A DNA stretch of 64,000 nucleotides from Acerihabitans sp047324305 (GCF_047324305.1 NZ_CP178740.1:4526001-4590000), one strand, 5' to 3'. Positions 35,417 through 44,161 are shown, counted from the stretch's first letter. The notes: generated by a model not told the origin, from the letters alone. A program made the numbers and translations.

Positions 35417-36172
35417 TCAACTTACCTTTTGCGGCGTGCCGGCCAGCTCCGACAACGCTTCGCCGTCTTCAATGGTGATGTATTTACCTTTCACCGCCAG
35501 CATGCCGCTTTTCTGGAACCGGCCCAGCAGGCGGCTGATGGTCTCGACGGTCAGGCCGAGATAGTTGCCGATATCGCCCCGGGTCATGGTCAGGCGAAAT
35601 TCACGGGGTGAGAAGCCGCGCTGGGCAAAACGCCGCGACAGATTATAGACAAAAGCCGCCAGCCGTTCCTCGGCGTTCTTTTTAGACAGCAGCAGGATCA
35701 TATCCTGATCGCCCTTAATTTCGCCGCTCATGAGCCGCATCATCTGCTGGCGCAGGTTGGGCATCTTGCCGGACAGGTCGTCGAGGGTTTCAAAGGGGAT
35801 CTCGCATACCATCGAGGTTTCCAGCGCCTGGGCGAAGCTGGGATGCTGGCCGGCGCCGATGGCGTCGAAGCCCACCAGATCGCCCGCCAGATGAAAGCCG
35901 GTAATCTGCTCGTCGCCCTGCTCGGTGATGGTGTAGCTTTTGATGGTGCCGGAACGGATGGCGTAGAGCGATTTAAGCTCGTCGCCGGCCTTGAACAGCG
36001 CCTGGCCCTTCTGAATGGGTTTTTTGCGCTCAATGATATTGTCGAGCTGGTCCAGCTCGTGCTCATTGAGGGTAAAAGGAATACATAATTGGCTGATACT
36101 ACAATCCTGACAGTGGATCGCACAACCGCCAGACTGGATTCGTCTGATAATACGCTTTTCCTGGATGATCAT
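35417..36172 (-). CDS. fnr: FNR, oxygen-sensing global regulator
   Basis: 251 residues from ATG 36172 (MIIQEKRIIRR, E. coli MIPEKRIIRR). The open frame runs upstream to 36412, but that part has no homology and would cover the promoter. The 4Fe-4S ligands are Cys21, Cys24, Cys30 and Cys123. A cNMP-binding fold is followed by a Crp-type HTH with the recognition helix LTVETISRLLGRF, including the E-xx-S-R contacts. Dimeric FNR with an intact cluster activates anaerobic genes, including fnrS at 8.8 kb. An FNR-type site lies 22 bp upstream of the start. Confidence 0.97.
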   Translation of the reverse strand: MIIQEKRIIRRIQSGGCAIHCQDCSISQLCIPFTLNEHELDQLDNIIERKKPIQKGQALFKAGDELKSLYAIRSGTIKSYTITEQGDEQITGFHLAGDLVGFDAIGAGQHPSFAQALETSMVCEIPFETLDDLSGKMPNLRQQMMRLMSGEIKGDQDMILLLSKKNAEERLAAFVYNLSRRFAQRGFSPREFRLTMTRGDIGNYLGLTVETISRLLGRFQKSGMLAVKGKYITIEDGEALSELAGTPQKVS

Positions 36173-36193
36173 ATCTCGCCGCTCATGCATTAC

Positions 36194-36207
36194 TTGATTT
36201 GGGTCAA
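36194..36207. promoter_or_regulatory. FNR box between fnr and the LDH-like gene
   Basis: TTGAT-TTGG-GTCAA matches TTGAT-N4-ATCAA with one mismatch. It begins 22 bp before the fnr start codon, so it would overlap the transcription start or leader and suit negative autoregulation, as known for E. coli fnr. It is about 170 bp from the divergent gene at 36377, so an effect there is possible but less likely. Confidence 0.7.
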
Positions 36208-36376
36208 TTTTACCATCAATTGGTGTCGATGATAAAGTGTCCAGCGACCCTGGTGCACATTTAGCTAAAATATCCCGGGCGCGGGGGACATTTTGCCGGT
36301 GGGTTTTGCGTTTTAAAAGGTGTAAGGTAAAAAAAACACGGGGATGAAACACCTTTAACATCAGGGGATAACAGCT

Positions 36377-37285
36377 ATGGGGCGGACAGTAGGCATTATC
36401 GGCGCGGGCCATGTGGGGGCCGATACGGCATTTTCCCTGGTGACCCAGGGATTGTGCGACGAAATCGTCTTAATCGACACTAATGAGGCCAAGGCGCGCA
36501 GCCAGGGGCTGGAACTGCGCGATATGGCGTCCCTGGTCGCGTCCAGGGTGCATATCGTCGTTAATGATTATGCCGCTCTGCAGCGGGCGCGGGTGGTGGT
36601 CATGGCGATCGGGCCGACGACCCTTTTGCGTGAAGACCGGATGGAAGAGCTGGTGGAAACCAGCGCCACGGTCTCGCAGGTGGTGCCGCGCATCATGGCG
36701 AGCGGTTTTAGCGGCGTCATTATCAGCATCACCAATCCCTGCGACGTGATTGCCGCCGTCATCCAGCGGGAAAGCGGCCTGCCGGCATCACGGGTGTTCG
36801 GCACCGGCACGTCGCTGGATACCGCGCGTATGAAAAGGGTGGTCGGCGAGTTTTTCGCGGTGGATCCCAAAAGCGTCAGCGGCTACGTGATGGGCGAACA
36901 CGGCGAATCTCAATTTGTCGCCTGGAGCACCGTGCGCATCGGCGGGCTGCCGGTCAGCGAATGGGCCGGCGATAAACAGCCCGATCTGGCGGCAATGAAA
37001 GATCAGGTGCGCGCAGGGGGCTGGGAAATTCTGCAGGGCAAGGGCTGGACCAGTTTCGGCATCGGCACCGCCACGGCGCGGCTGGTGGACGCGGTGCTGT
37101 CCGACGGGCAGACCGTATTCCCGGTGTCGGCGTGGGATGAGCGGGAAGGGGTGTATATCGGCCAACCGGCCATCGTCGGGGCCGGGGGCATTGAGCGCAC
37201 GCTGCCGGTGACGCTGGCGCCTGAGGAACAGCGGGCCTACGCCGCGTCGGCCAGGGTGATCGGCCGCGCCTTCGCGTCTCTCTGA
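36377..37285 (+). CDS. L-2-hydroxyacid (lactate-type) dehydrogenase, LDH/MDH superfamily
   Basis: 302 residues with AGGGG ten bases before the ATG. The N-terminal Rossmann loop is GAGHVGADTA (residues 9-18). The catalytic set is Asp148 and Arg151 (SLDTAR), His175 (GEHGES) and Arg88 in the mobile loop. The residue before the loop (GPTTLLRED) is neither the Gln of typical L-LDH nor the Arg of MDH, so the substrate may be a larger 2-oxoacid, as in L-2-hydroxyisocaproate dehydrogenases. It is divergent from fnr; E. coli has ogt on that side of fnr, not this gene. Confidence 0.85.
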   Translation: MGRTVGIIGAGHVGADTAFSLVTQGLCDEIVLIDTNEAKARSQGLELRDMASLVASRVHIVVNDYAALQRARVVVMAIGPTTLLREDRMEELVETSATVSQVVPRIMASGFSGVIISITNPCDVIAAVIQRESGLPASRVFGTGTSLDTARMKRVVGEFFAVDPKSVSGYVMGEHGESQFVAWSTVRIGGLPVSEWAGDKQPDLAAMKDQVRAGGWEILQGKGWTSFGIGTATARLVDAVLSDGQTVFPVSAWDEREGVYIGQPAIVGAGGIERTLPVTLAPEEQRAYAASARVIGRAFASL

Positions 37286-37310
37286 GCGGCCGCCGCCGTC
37301 GGGGAGGAAA

Positions 37311-37347
37311 ATAGACCGGCCGTGAAATTACGCCGCCGCCGGTCTAT
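37311..37347. terminator. Hairpin after the LDH-like gene
   Basis: ATAGACCGGC (37311-37320) and GCCGGTCTAT (37338-37347) form a perfect 10-bp stem with a 17-base loop, 26 bp after the dehydrogenase stop and 81 bp before smrA. No T-run follows. It may separate the two transcription units. Confidence 0.45.
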
Positions 37348-37428
37348 AGTAAACCGGTACTGCAAGTGATGTGTGACTGATTAACACCAGGGCGAAACCG
37401 GTCGCCCCGGTAAGCGCGAGTGACAACA

Positions 37429-37989
37429 ATGACCTGTAATGATGAAGATCTGTTTAAAGAGGCCATGGACGATGTCAAACCGCTAAAGGATCCGGCCAAC
37501 GTGGTTTTCCTGCGGCATAAACCCCCGGTGGCGAGGCGCCGGCCAGACGACGCTGTCGATAATTTCCTTGTCACCGCCCTGCATGACGTCATCCCGCTCG
37601 ATCTTCCCCTGAGTTATAAGCGGGACGGCATTCAGCAAGGTGTGCTTGATAAGCTGCGCGGCGGCCGCTATCCCATCGAGGCCACCCTGAACCTGACCCG
37701 CGCGCCCGTGGAGACCTGCCGGCTGAATCTGTTTGCCTTTATGCTGCGCCTGCAACGCGCGGGCGTGCGCACGGTATTGATTATTCACGGGAAAGGGCGT
37801 AATCACGACAGTCATGCCAATATTGTGCGCAGCTTCGTGGCGCGCTGGCTGGCGCAGTTTGACCAAGTACAGGCGTTTTGCAGCGCGCAGGCCTGCCACG
37901 GCGGCGCCGGCGCCTGCTACGTAGCGCTGAAAAAATCCGACATTGCCCGTAGCGAGAACCGTGAGCGTTTTGCCCGCCGGGGGCGTTAA
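37429..37989 (+). CDS. smrA: SmrA, Smr-domain endonuclease (YdaL)
   Basis: 186 residues from ATG 37429, aligning without gaps with the start of E. coli YdaL (187 residues). A GTG nine bases earlier (37420) is in frame but less likely. The C-terminal Smr domain has TLNLTRAPVETCR, the VLIIHGKG nuclease motif with HANIVRS, and CHGGAGACYVALKK. Smr proteins cut nucleic acid; E. coli SmrA has DNA endonuclease activity in vitro, and SmrB cuts mRNA at collided ribosomes. It is followed by tam after 17 bp. Confidence 0.93.
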   Translation: MTCNDEDLFKEAMDDVKPLKDPANVVFLRHKPPVARRRPDDAVDNFLVTALHDVIPLDLPLSYKRDGIQQGVLDKLRGGRYPIEATLNLTRAPVETCRLNLFAFMLRLQRAGVRTVLIIHGKGRNHDSHANIVRSFVARWLAQFDQVQAFCSAQACHGGAGACYVALKKSDIARSENRERFARRGR

Positions 37990-38006
37990 TTGATGAGGAC
38001 CGCGCC

Positions 38007-38783
38007 ATGACAGATTGGAATCCCACCCTTTACCGACAATTCGAGGCGGAGAGAACCCGCCCGGCGCTTGAACTGCTGTCGCGCATTCCGCTGACGTCGC
38101 CTGCGCGGATAACGGATCTCGGCTGCGGCCCCGGCAACTCCACCCAGGGGCTGCATGAGCGCTTTCCGCAGGCGGTGATAACCGGTATCGACAGTTCGGC
38201 CGCCATGCTGGGCAACGCGCGCGCGCGCCTGCCGCAGTGCCGGTTCAGCCAGGAGGATATCACCGCCTGGCGGCCGGACGCCGCTCAGGACATTATTTAC
38301 GCCAACGCTTCGCTGCAATGGGTGCCGGACCATGAGACCCTGTTTCCCCGGCTGTTTTCCCTGACGGCACCGGGCGGCTGCCTGGCGGTGCAAATGCCGG
38401 ATAACCGTGAGGAGCCCAGTCACAGCGAAATGCGGCGTATCGCTCAGGAAGCGCCCTGGCGGCAGCATATCGGCGATGCGGCGGGTATCCGGGTAAAGAT
38501 AGTAAGCGCGCGGGATTATTATGATCTGCTGGCGCCCGATGCGCTATCGGTGGATATCTGGCGCACCACCTATTTCCATGTCATGCCGTCGGCGGGGGCG
38601 ATCGTGGAATGGCTGCGCGCCACCGGCCTGCGCCCGTTCTTGGAGCGGCTGGACGATGCGCTGCAGGCGTCGTTTATCGCACGCTATCAACAGGCGCTGG
38701 TTAACGCTTATCCGGCGCGCGCCGACGGCAAGGTATTGCTGGCGTTCCCGCGCCTGTTTATCGTCGCCATGAAGCGGGTTTAA
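38007..38783 (+). CDS. tam: Trans-aconitate 2-methyltransferase
   Basis: 258 residues (E. coli 252). SAM-dependent class I methyltransferase with motif I DLGCGPGNST and the typical NASLQW and MPDNREEPSH segments. The enzyme esterifies trans-aconitate, an inhibitory isomer of the TCA intermediate cis-aconitate. The RBS GAGGA precedes the ATG. The gene marks the last recognisable core gene before the accessory island. Confidence 0.93.
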   Translation: MTDWNPTLYRQFEAERTRPALELLSRIPLTSPARITDLGCGPGNSTQGLHERFPQAVITGIDSSAAMLGNARARLPQCRFSQEDITAWRPDAAQDIIYANASLQWVPDHETLFPRLFSLTAPGGCLAVQMPDNREEPSHSEMRRIAQEAPWRQHIGDAAGIRVKIVSARDYYDLLAPDALSVDIWRTTYFHVMPSAGAIVEWLRATGLRPFLERLDDALQASFIARYQQALVNAYPARADGKVLLAFPRLFIVAMKRV

Positions 38784-39098
38784 GCCCCTGCAAACCGGAC
38801 GTGCGGCGGCCCTTCCCGCGCCGCAACATGGCCGTTGCCGTTGCCGGCGGCATTCCCGCTCCTGGTATCCGTCTCTTCCTCCTATTCCGCAGCGCCTATT
38901 TATTGTCTGTTATATGCGCATCGCGACCGATAAATACAGAAATTAGCAAAAAATTGAGATATTGATCAAATTATTTCATTAGCACTTGCCAGTGCTAACG
39001 CTGATAATTACCGGCGCGAATTCTGGCGCAGTCAATATGCAGTTTCCTTGCGCTAATAATAGAGTCGGTTAATAATAATCTCTAACATAGGGAGGGTT
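38784..39098. other. Gene-free region between tam and the island
   Basis: 315 bp. The first half is GC-rich and shows nothing recognisable. From about 38930 it becomes AT-rich and is presumably the promoter region of the large gene at 39099. It contains the palindrome described separately. Confidence 0.6.
38979..38998. promoter_or_regulatory. 20-bp palindrome, possible operator
   Basis: TTAGCACT, four bases, AGTGCTAA: a perfect 8-4-8 inverted repeat about 100 bp before the large island gene. It resembles a CIRCE half-site in sequence but has the wrong spacing (CIRCE needs nine bases between 9-bp arms), so a different repressor is more likely if it is an operator. Confidence 0.4.
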
Positions 39099-42000
39099 AT
39101 GAAATATGTAGATAATACATATCCTTGTTATAAGGATAATGTGGATGATATATCTGAATCATTTGCCATAAAATTCTGCCTGTCTAAAAATTCTACGTTG
39201 CGGCGTAATTTTCAAACCGCGAGAAATGACGGTGAAAAATTATCATTGCAATATGCATCGATTCCTGATGCTTTAAATGCCGTAAGCGGAACAAAGGAGA
39301 ACGATCCCCCCTTAGCGACATTTATGCTACGTCGTACGGAAGCGTTATCTGATATAAACAGTGAGTCTGATCTTGTGCTTATAAAAAGCACGTTGCGTTA
39401 TGATCTCGCCGGCGCGGATTATGCGCTTGATGCCGCCCAGTATGTTTATAGCGGTTCCCTGCGCGATGGTTTCTTTTTGCAGCAAGGCATAACCCTTGAC
39501 CAGGAAGGGAGGATAGTACTGGTAAAAGGCAAGCAAAAGGATTTTTTCAAAGGCGCCTGGCAGAAGGTCATGGGGACGAAAAAATTTTATATTGCCACGG
39601 TTGATTTTAAAGACCATGACGACCTGCGCTTTGATCGATTAATCGTCAATGATAAGGGCAGCCTGATAGGGAAAAAAAAAGGCGCGGCCGATTATTATAA
39701 ATTAACGCTGAATACCGACAGCACCACGACTACCCTCGACGTCAATGCCGGATTCGATGCCTGTTTCAATATCAGCATCTTACTGAAAAAATTGCCGCAA
39801 GCGGGACGGATGCCGGATGATCTATGCTTACACAGCCATGATCGGAAGACGGTAGAATTGGTCTTTAAAGAGGGCAGCCTTTTTCTGGCGATCCCGGCAC
39901 AGGGTTACGATCACACCCGGGGCCGCCGGGAGATAAAACTCCGGTTACCCCTATCCGGGGCAGTTAACATTTTATCCGCTTGCCAAATACTCAATAGGGT
40001 TAAGCTAACGGTGAATCACAACGGGAAATTAAACGTTTTTTACCTGGATGCCGACCATGTGGATGCCGTGAAGGCCACTATCAGGCATTTAAGCCAAAAA
40101 CCGCCGCAGAATTTTTCGTCAGGCTCCGGAAACAACCCCTATGATAAGGTATTTTCAGGCCAGCCTTTTACCAACTACCGCTGGGGAAAATTCAGCAGCC
40201 GGCGGATCCCGTTATTGGCTAAAACCATTGATAATTTCAGGGTGAGACTAAAGCGCGCCAGAGCATTGAACTACCGTGGCGATCGCAGACGTGCCGGTAT
40301 CGCACTGGCGCAAGCGGTGGACCCCGGGGTACGATGCCTGGCGCAAACCCTGACCAAAAAAATCGCCCAGCCCCCACGCGTCGCCGCGCCACAAACCGGG
40401 ACTCATGCCTTCACCCGTGAGTTCGGCGAAATAAATAAGTTCGTAAATAATAAAGAAATGAACAAATTATTTGCTTCTGCTTCCTCTTATCTCAGCGCTA
40501 AGGAGGATATCAGCGACAAAATAAGATACACCTTATCCTTGCTGGGAAAAAATGAATCGATTTCCCTGAACAAATTGTTCGATGCCTCTTTTTTTTTCGG
40601 TATCGCCGCGGCCGGACTGCCCTTTATGCCCGGCTGGTTTACCGGCGCCATGGTCCGGTATAGCCGGGGGCAATCGTTAACGTTGACCAAAAATGACAAC
40701 GGAAGTATCAAATTAAATTATAACAAAATTAATTATAAGACATTAATTGCTATTCTAGGAACCGGCCAAGGTTTAGAAGAGAATGGTAAATTATTAAATT
40801 ATAATAATATTGATTTCTCTACGGTATTGCCCTTAGAAGCGAATGCCATACTGGTGGCTAACAAAAACGCGCAATTTAATTTTAGTATCGATGTCTGCGA
40901 ACAGGAAATCGGCCTGCTGCTTGACGCTATTTTTATTCCGCAAAGCGCAGCCCTGCATCGCGAACAGCACCTCGCACCTTATTTCGCGAAATTGATCCGG
41001 CAAGCGATAACCAAAACCTGCCGCGGCCAGGGGGCAACCCTGCTGCTGGAAGCCAAAAGCGAGCTGCGGGCACAGGTGGGTTTTATGGCCGATCCAAACA
41101 CCTTTATGGTGCTGCCGCGCACCGCCTTGGGGGCAGGCGGCGCGGTAAATATTTTTGATATCAATAAGCAAACGGATGAGGTCACCACGTATTTTTCCGG
41201 GCAACCCGTCAACGACAGGCAGGTTAACCTGCAGCAAAAATACCTCGGCTTCTCCTTATTTTCTTATCAGGAGAGCAAAATTATGCCCATTGCCATGACA
41301 CCGGCACCGGGTAATACCCTGCTGTGTTTTCCCTTGCCTTTAACCGAGGAGCTCAAGCAGACGCTGCCCGTCACCCGCAATGCCGCGGCCAGACATTATC
41401 GCCTGGACGGGGCGACGTTGAAAATTGAGTCGTCCCCCCTGATTACATTGCCCGCAGGCAACGCTGAAACAGGGCGGGAGCAGGAAGCGGAGCCGGCGTT
41501 TAACCTGATAGCCAACGAGCTTAACTACGTGATTGCCGGCTTTTTGAAACGATTGCCGAAACACGTCGGCGACCAAGTGGAATCGCTAAGCAAAATCCTC
41601 AAGAATGCCGTCGATCGCTTCCACGGTTATCAAAGGATAAAAGCGGGGGAGGAGATCAGTACGTTTATTGTATCCCCGGGGGACTATAAACAGAATCTGC
41701 GGTTATTTAATCAGCAAAAAACCGCGGAAGTTATTATCTATCCCCCTGCGCAAAAGCCCTTTTACCTGCGGCTGAAAAAGTCCTTGCGACCTTGGACCAT
41801 GAATACCACGCTTGGCGAATATTTGCTCGTTAAAAAGAAAGACCCGGGCTGCAATGCGGGCCAAGGGCAGGGACAACAACTCCATCTATACGATATTATT
41901 CACGCCGTCGAGGACTATGCCGCCCGAAGCAACATCGACAGTTTAGATAAACGTTCCGCGGTGAGGGCAATCGCGACTTATACAATCCAAAAGAAGGTGC

Positions 42001-42368
42001 TCCGGCAGATTTATGATGAATTTATCATTGCGCTCAATCAGATGATGTCGGCGCTGGCGGCCGATAAAAGCTACGATCCGGCCCTCAAGCGGCTGGAGCA
42101 TCTTGCCGATAGCTGCAGCCTGCAGAACGCGGGGACCAATCCGCTCTTCCAGCTTAATGATATCCAATTGGTCAGGCAGAATACGCTGGCATCGCGTGTC
42201 GGCACCGTGCCTTGTACCTTACTGAATGTGGCCGCCAGAAATGAATTAACCTATACCGCCTCGCTTGGCACCATCAGGTTTATGTACCGCGATAAAGAGG
42301 TATTTCCTCATAGCTTAACCCTATCGCTGGATATCCTGCCCGATCTGTGGTTTCAGTGCCCGTCATAG
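39099..42368 (+). CDS. Large protein of unknown function (1089 residues)
   Basis: A perfect AGGGAGG RBS precedes the ATG. No family was recognised and there is no signal peptide or clear membrane helix. The first 350 residues look beta-rich. Residues of about 360-450 are basic (KFSSRRIPLLAKT, RVRLKRARALNYRGDRRRAG). The middle has a Gly/Phe segment (FFFGIAAAGLPFMPGWFTGAM) followed by alternating polar/apolar strands. The C-terminal third mixes helices (EDYAARSNIDSLDKRS) and strands. The 5' part is much more AT-rich than neighbouring genes, which suggests transfer. Size, cytosolic-type start and island location suggest a secreted toxin or effector, but this is inference only. Confidence 0.75.
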   Translation: MKYVDNTYPCYKDNVDDISESFAIKFCLSKNSTLRRNFQTARNDGEKLSLQYASIPDALNAVSGTKENDPPLATFMLRRTEALSDINSESDLVLIKSTLRYDLAGADYALDAAQYVYSGSLRDGFFLQQGITLDQEGRIVLVKGKQKDFFKGAWQKVMGTKKFYIATVDFKDHDDLRFDRLIVNDKGSLIGKKKGAADYYKLTLNTDSTTTTLDVNAGFDACFNISILLKKLPQAGRMPDDLCLHSHDRKTVELVFKEGSLFLAIPAQGYDHTRGRREIKLRLPLSGAVNILSACQILNRVKLTVNHNGKLNVFYLDADHVDAVKATIRHLSQKPPQNFSSGSGNNPYDKVFSGQPFTNYRWGKFSSRRIPLLAKTIDNFRVRLKRARALNYRGDRRRAGIALAQAVDPGVRCLAQTLTKKIAQPPRVAAPQTGTHAFTREFGEINKFVNNKEMNKLFASASSYLSAKEDISDKIRYTLSLLGKNESISLNKLFDASFFFGIAAAGLPFMPGWFTGAMVRYSRGQSLTLTKNDNGSIKLNYNKINYKTLIAILGTGQGLEENGKLLNYNNIDFSTVLPLEANAILVANKNAQFNFSIDVCEQEIGLLLDAIFIPQSAALHREQHLAPYFAKLIRQAITKTCRGQGATLLLEAKSELRAQVGFMADPNTFMVLPRTALGAGGAVNIFDINKQTDEVTTYFSGQPVNDRQVNLQQKYLGFSLFSYQESKIMPIAMTPAPGNTLLCFPLPLTEELKQTLPVTRNAAARHYRLDGATLKIESSPLITLPAGNAETGREQEAEPAFNLIANELNYVIAGFLKRLPKHVGDQVESLSKILKNAVDRFHGYQRIKAGEEISTFIVSPGDYKQNLRLFNQQKTAEVIIYPPAQKPFYLRLKKSLRPWTMNTTLGEYLLVKKKDPGCNAGQGQGQQLHLYDIIHAVEDYAARSNIDSLDKRSAVRAIATYTIQKKVLRQIYDEFIIALNQMMSALAADKSYDPALKRLEHLADSCSLQNAGTNPLFQLNDIQLVRQNTLASRVGTVPCTLLNVAARNELTYTASLGTIRFMYRDKEVFPHSLTLSLDILPDLWFQCPS

Positions 42369-42435
42369 TCTTTAGGTAGACTAATATTGATAATTGGTCC
42401 ATAATAATACCAAGACGACAGCGGAGGGCTCAGTA

Positions 42436-42840
42436 ATGGTATTGCCGCACAAATTACCGTTTAACGACGAGAAACGGCATGTCGCCGCCGTTGGGCTTAA
42501 AACGGTGATGGCTATCCTTGATAAATGGGGGTGCACCCCTGAACAGGCGCAGGCCATTTTGCAGATCTCAAAAGCGTCCTTTTATAAATTCAGGAAAGAT
42601 CCGGCCGCAGCCCAGCTGACCAACGATCAATTGGAGCGTTTGAGCTACCTGCTCAATATCCACGCCTCGCTGCGCACGTTATTCGAAAACCCCGAAAACG
42701 TGTATGGTTTTATGGCGCTGAACAACCATAATCCTTATTTTAGCGGGCGCAGGCCGCTGGATATGCTCAGCACCGGCCATTTCGGCACGTTATACGAAGT
42801 CCATAAACAGCTGGACGCGCTGCGGGGGGGGCAATGGTAG
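42436..42840 (+). CDS. Xre/MbcA/ParS-type antitoxin (DUF2384)
   Basis: 134 residues from ATG 42436, with GGAGGG seven bases upstream; an upstream TTG frame (42394) is not needed. The N-terminal part is an Xre-like HTH (KTVMAILDKWGCTPEQAQAI, with LQISKASFYKFRKDP as the recognition region). The C-terminal toxin-binding domain ends in the family hallmark PLDMLSTGHFGTLYEVHKQL followed by DALRGGQW. It should neutralise the RES toxin encoded next, whose start overlaps by seven bases, and repress their shared promoter. Confidence 0.9.
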   Translation: MVLPHKLPFNDEKRHVAAVGLKTVMAILDKWGCTPEQAQAILQISKASFYKFRKDPAAAQLTNDQLERLSYLLNIHASLRTLFENPENVYGFMALNNHNPYFSGRRPLDMLSTGHFGTLYEVHKQLDALRGGQW

Positions 42841-43547
42841 TCACGGCCCCACCCAGACTGCCCGCCCTGGAGATCGCGCAACAGCGCGGCTACCGGCTGA
42901 TTACTTCTAAATATCCGCCGATCGCGTTATTTGAGGATGTGGCCGACGAGGCAGAGTTCGACATCCTTTATGCGCTACAGGCATTGACCAACCCCAGGCT
43001 GCAAAATGAAACCGGCGACCTGGCGTTTTTGGCCGCCGGGGAAATTCCGTTCGGCATTGCGGGCTGTTCCTACGCGGTAGCGCCGTTTACCCATGTTAAT
43101 CCGCTGGGCAGCCGTTTTTCCGACGGCACGTTCGGCATGTTGTATCTTGCCGATGAGATGGCCACCGCCCTGGCGGAGGTGGCCTATCACCAGGAGCGCT
43201 ACTGGCAGTTTATCGATGGACTGAAATATGATCGCCTGGTGATGCGCGGCCTGGTGTTTATTTTCGATCCGGCGCCGGCTTACGACGCGCTGGTGCTGCC
43301 GCTTGCCAACGTGGTCTATGATCCGCTTAGCTATACCGCCGCCAGGGAGCTGGGGCGCTCTTTGAAAGCCAATGGATGTGCTGCGCTGCGCTATCGTTCG
43401 GTCCGCCGGCCGGGCGCGGTCTGCTGGGGACTGTTTACCCCGAAAGGAGTGAAAAGCGTCCAGCAAAGCGCGCATTATGAGTTTATCTGGGACGGTAAAC
43501 GGATCGCTAAAATAGATCGCATTGTGTCCACCCAGGCGCTGAGGTAA
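42834..43547 (+). CDS. RES-domain toxin, NAD+-degrading
   Basis: 237 residues, start ATG inside the antitoxin's last codons. The RES fold is recognised by RFSDGTFGMLYLADEMATALAE, containing the family's Arg94, Tyr104 and Glu115, and by a late Ser in the LRYRSVRRPG region. RES toxins (MbcT, Res of Photorhabdus and Pseudomonas) are related to ADP-ribosyltransferases and deplete cellular NAD+, stopping growth. The 237-residue length places it among the longer RES proteins, with about 60 extra N-terminal residues. Confidence 0.92.
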   Translation: MVVTAPPRLPALEIAQQRGYRLITSKYPPIALFEDVADEAEFDILYALQALTNPRLQNETGDLAFLAAGEIPFGIAGCSYAVAPFTHVNPLGSRFSDGTFGMLYLADEMATALAEVAYHQERYWQFIDGLKYDRLVMRGLVFIFDPAPAYDALVLPLANVVYDPLSYTAARELGRSLKANGCAALRYRSVRRPGAVCWGLFTPKGVKSVQQSAHYEFIWDGKRIAKIDRIVSTQALR

Positions 43548-43582
43548 CGGCATGGGTGTAAAGGCATCGTTGGCGGGTAACA

Positions 43583-43948
43583 TTAATCCGCGCCGCAGGC
43601 GTCAGATGGCCACGAATAAACCTGTTCCGGCGTAAAACAGTTAAGCGGTTCCGATGCTACGCTTAATATATTGTCAAAGCCCACGGCAAAAATATAAAAA
43701 TCATGGCGTGTATTCGGGGATAGATAACAAATTGATACGGATGTCTCATCGCCGCGGGTTTGTGCTATCCACCCCCCGGGAAACCCCGCGTGCAATGCGC
43801 GGTAATAGGCGGTGGGCGCGCCGCCCTGGCCAGCGTCCCAGGTTAAAATAGCGGTGGTCGCGGTAAGTATGGCGAGATTCAGGTTTACGGGAACCGCCGG
43901 GCGCAAAAATACAGGGGCATTGCGGTCCAGGGAAAATTGATTTTGCAT
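43583..43948 (-). CDS. Fibronectin-III-like small protein
   Basis: 121 residues from ATG 43948, with GAGGG upstream; a GTG at 43969 lies before that RBS. A single Ig-like/FN3-like fold is suggested by PVNLNLAILTATTAILTWDAGQ, a central YYRAL strand, and DFYIFAVGFDNILSVASEPLNCFT. It aligns with the N-terminal domain of the gene at 44162-45088, so the two are paralogs. No signal peptide is visible. It lies convergently, 35 bp from the toxin gene. Bacterial FN3 domains are often on secreted or surface proteins, but the export route is not evident. Confidence 0.7.
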   Translation of the reverse strand: MQNQFSLDRNAPVFLRPAVPVNLNLAILTATTAILTWDAGQGGAPTAYYRALHAGFPGGWIAQTRGDETSVSICYLSPNTRHDFYIFAVGFDNILSVASEPLNCFTPEQVYSWPSDACGAD

Positions 43949-44161
43949 TATAATACCCTCAATGTTCACTATTTAAATGTTGGCTTATCATTATGATTAT
44001 AGCTAAAATGCTGGATTGAGTTTTTCCCCCTGTCATCAATTTCAATTAATGATCTTTATTTATTGATAAAGTATAAAATTAATAAAACAAACCCATTATT
44101 GGTTTGCCTGTTTTTGCTGCCCGTTAAACGGGCAGCTGGGAGGGTGTTATTTAGTAGTAAA

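Noticed and set aside
35417..36412. 331-residue long form of FNR
   Set aside because: The extra 80 N-terminal residues would cover the fnr promoter and FNR box, and homology begins at Met 36172.
38979..38998. CIRCE (HrcA) operator
   Set aside because: The arms resemble CIRCE, but the spacer is four bases instead of nine and no heat-shock gene follows.
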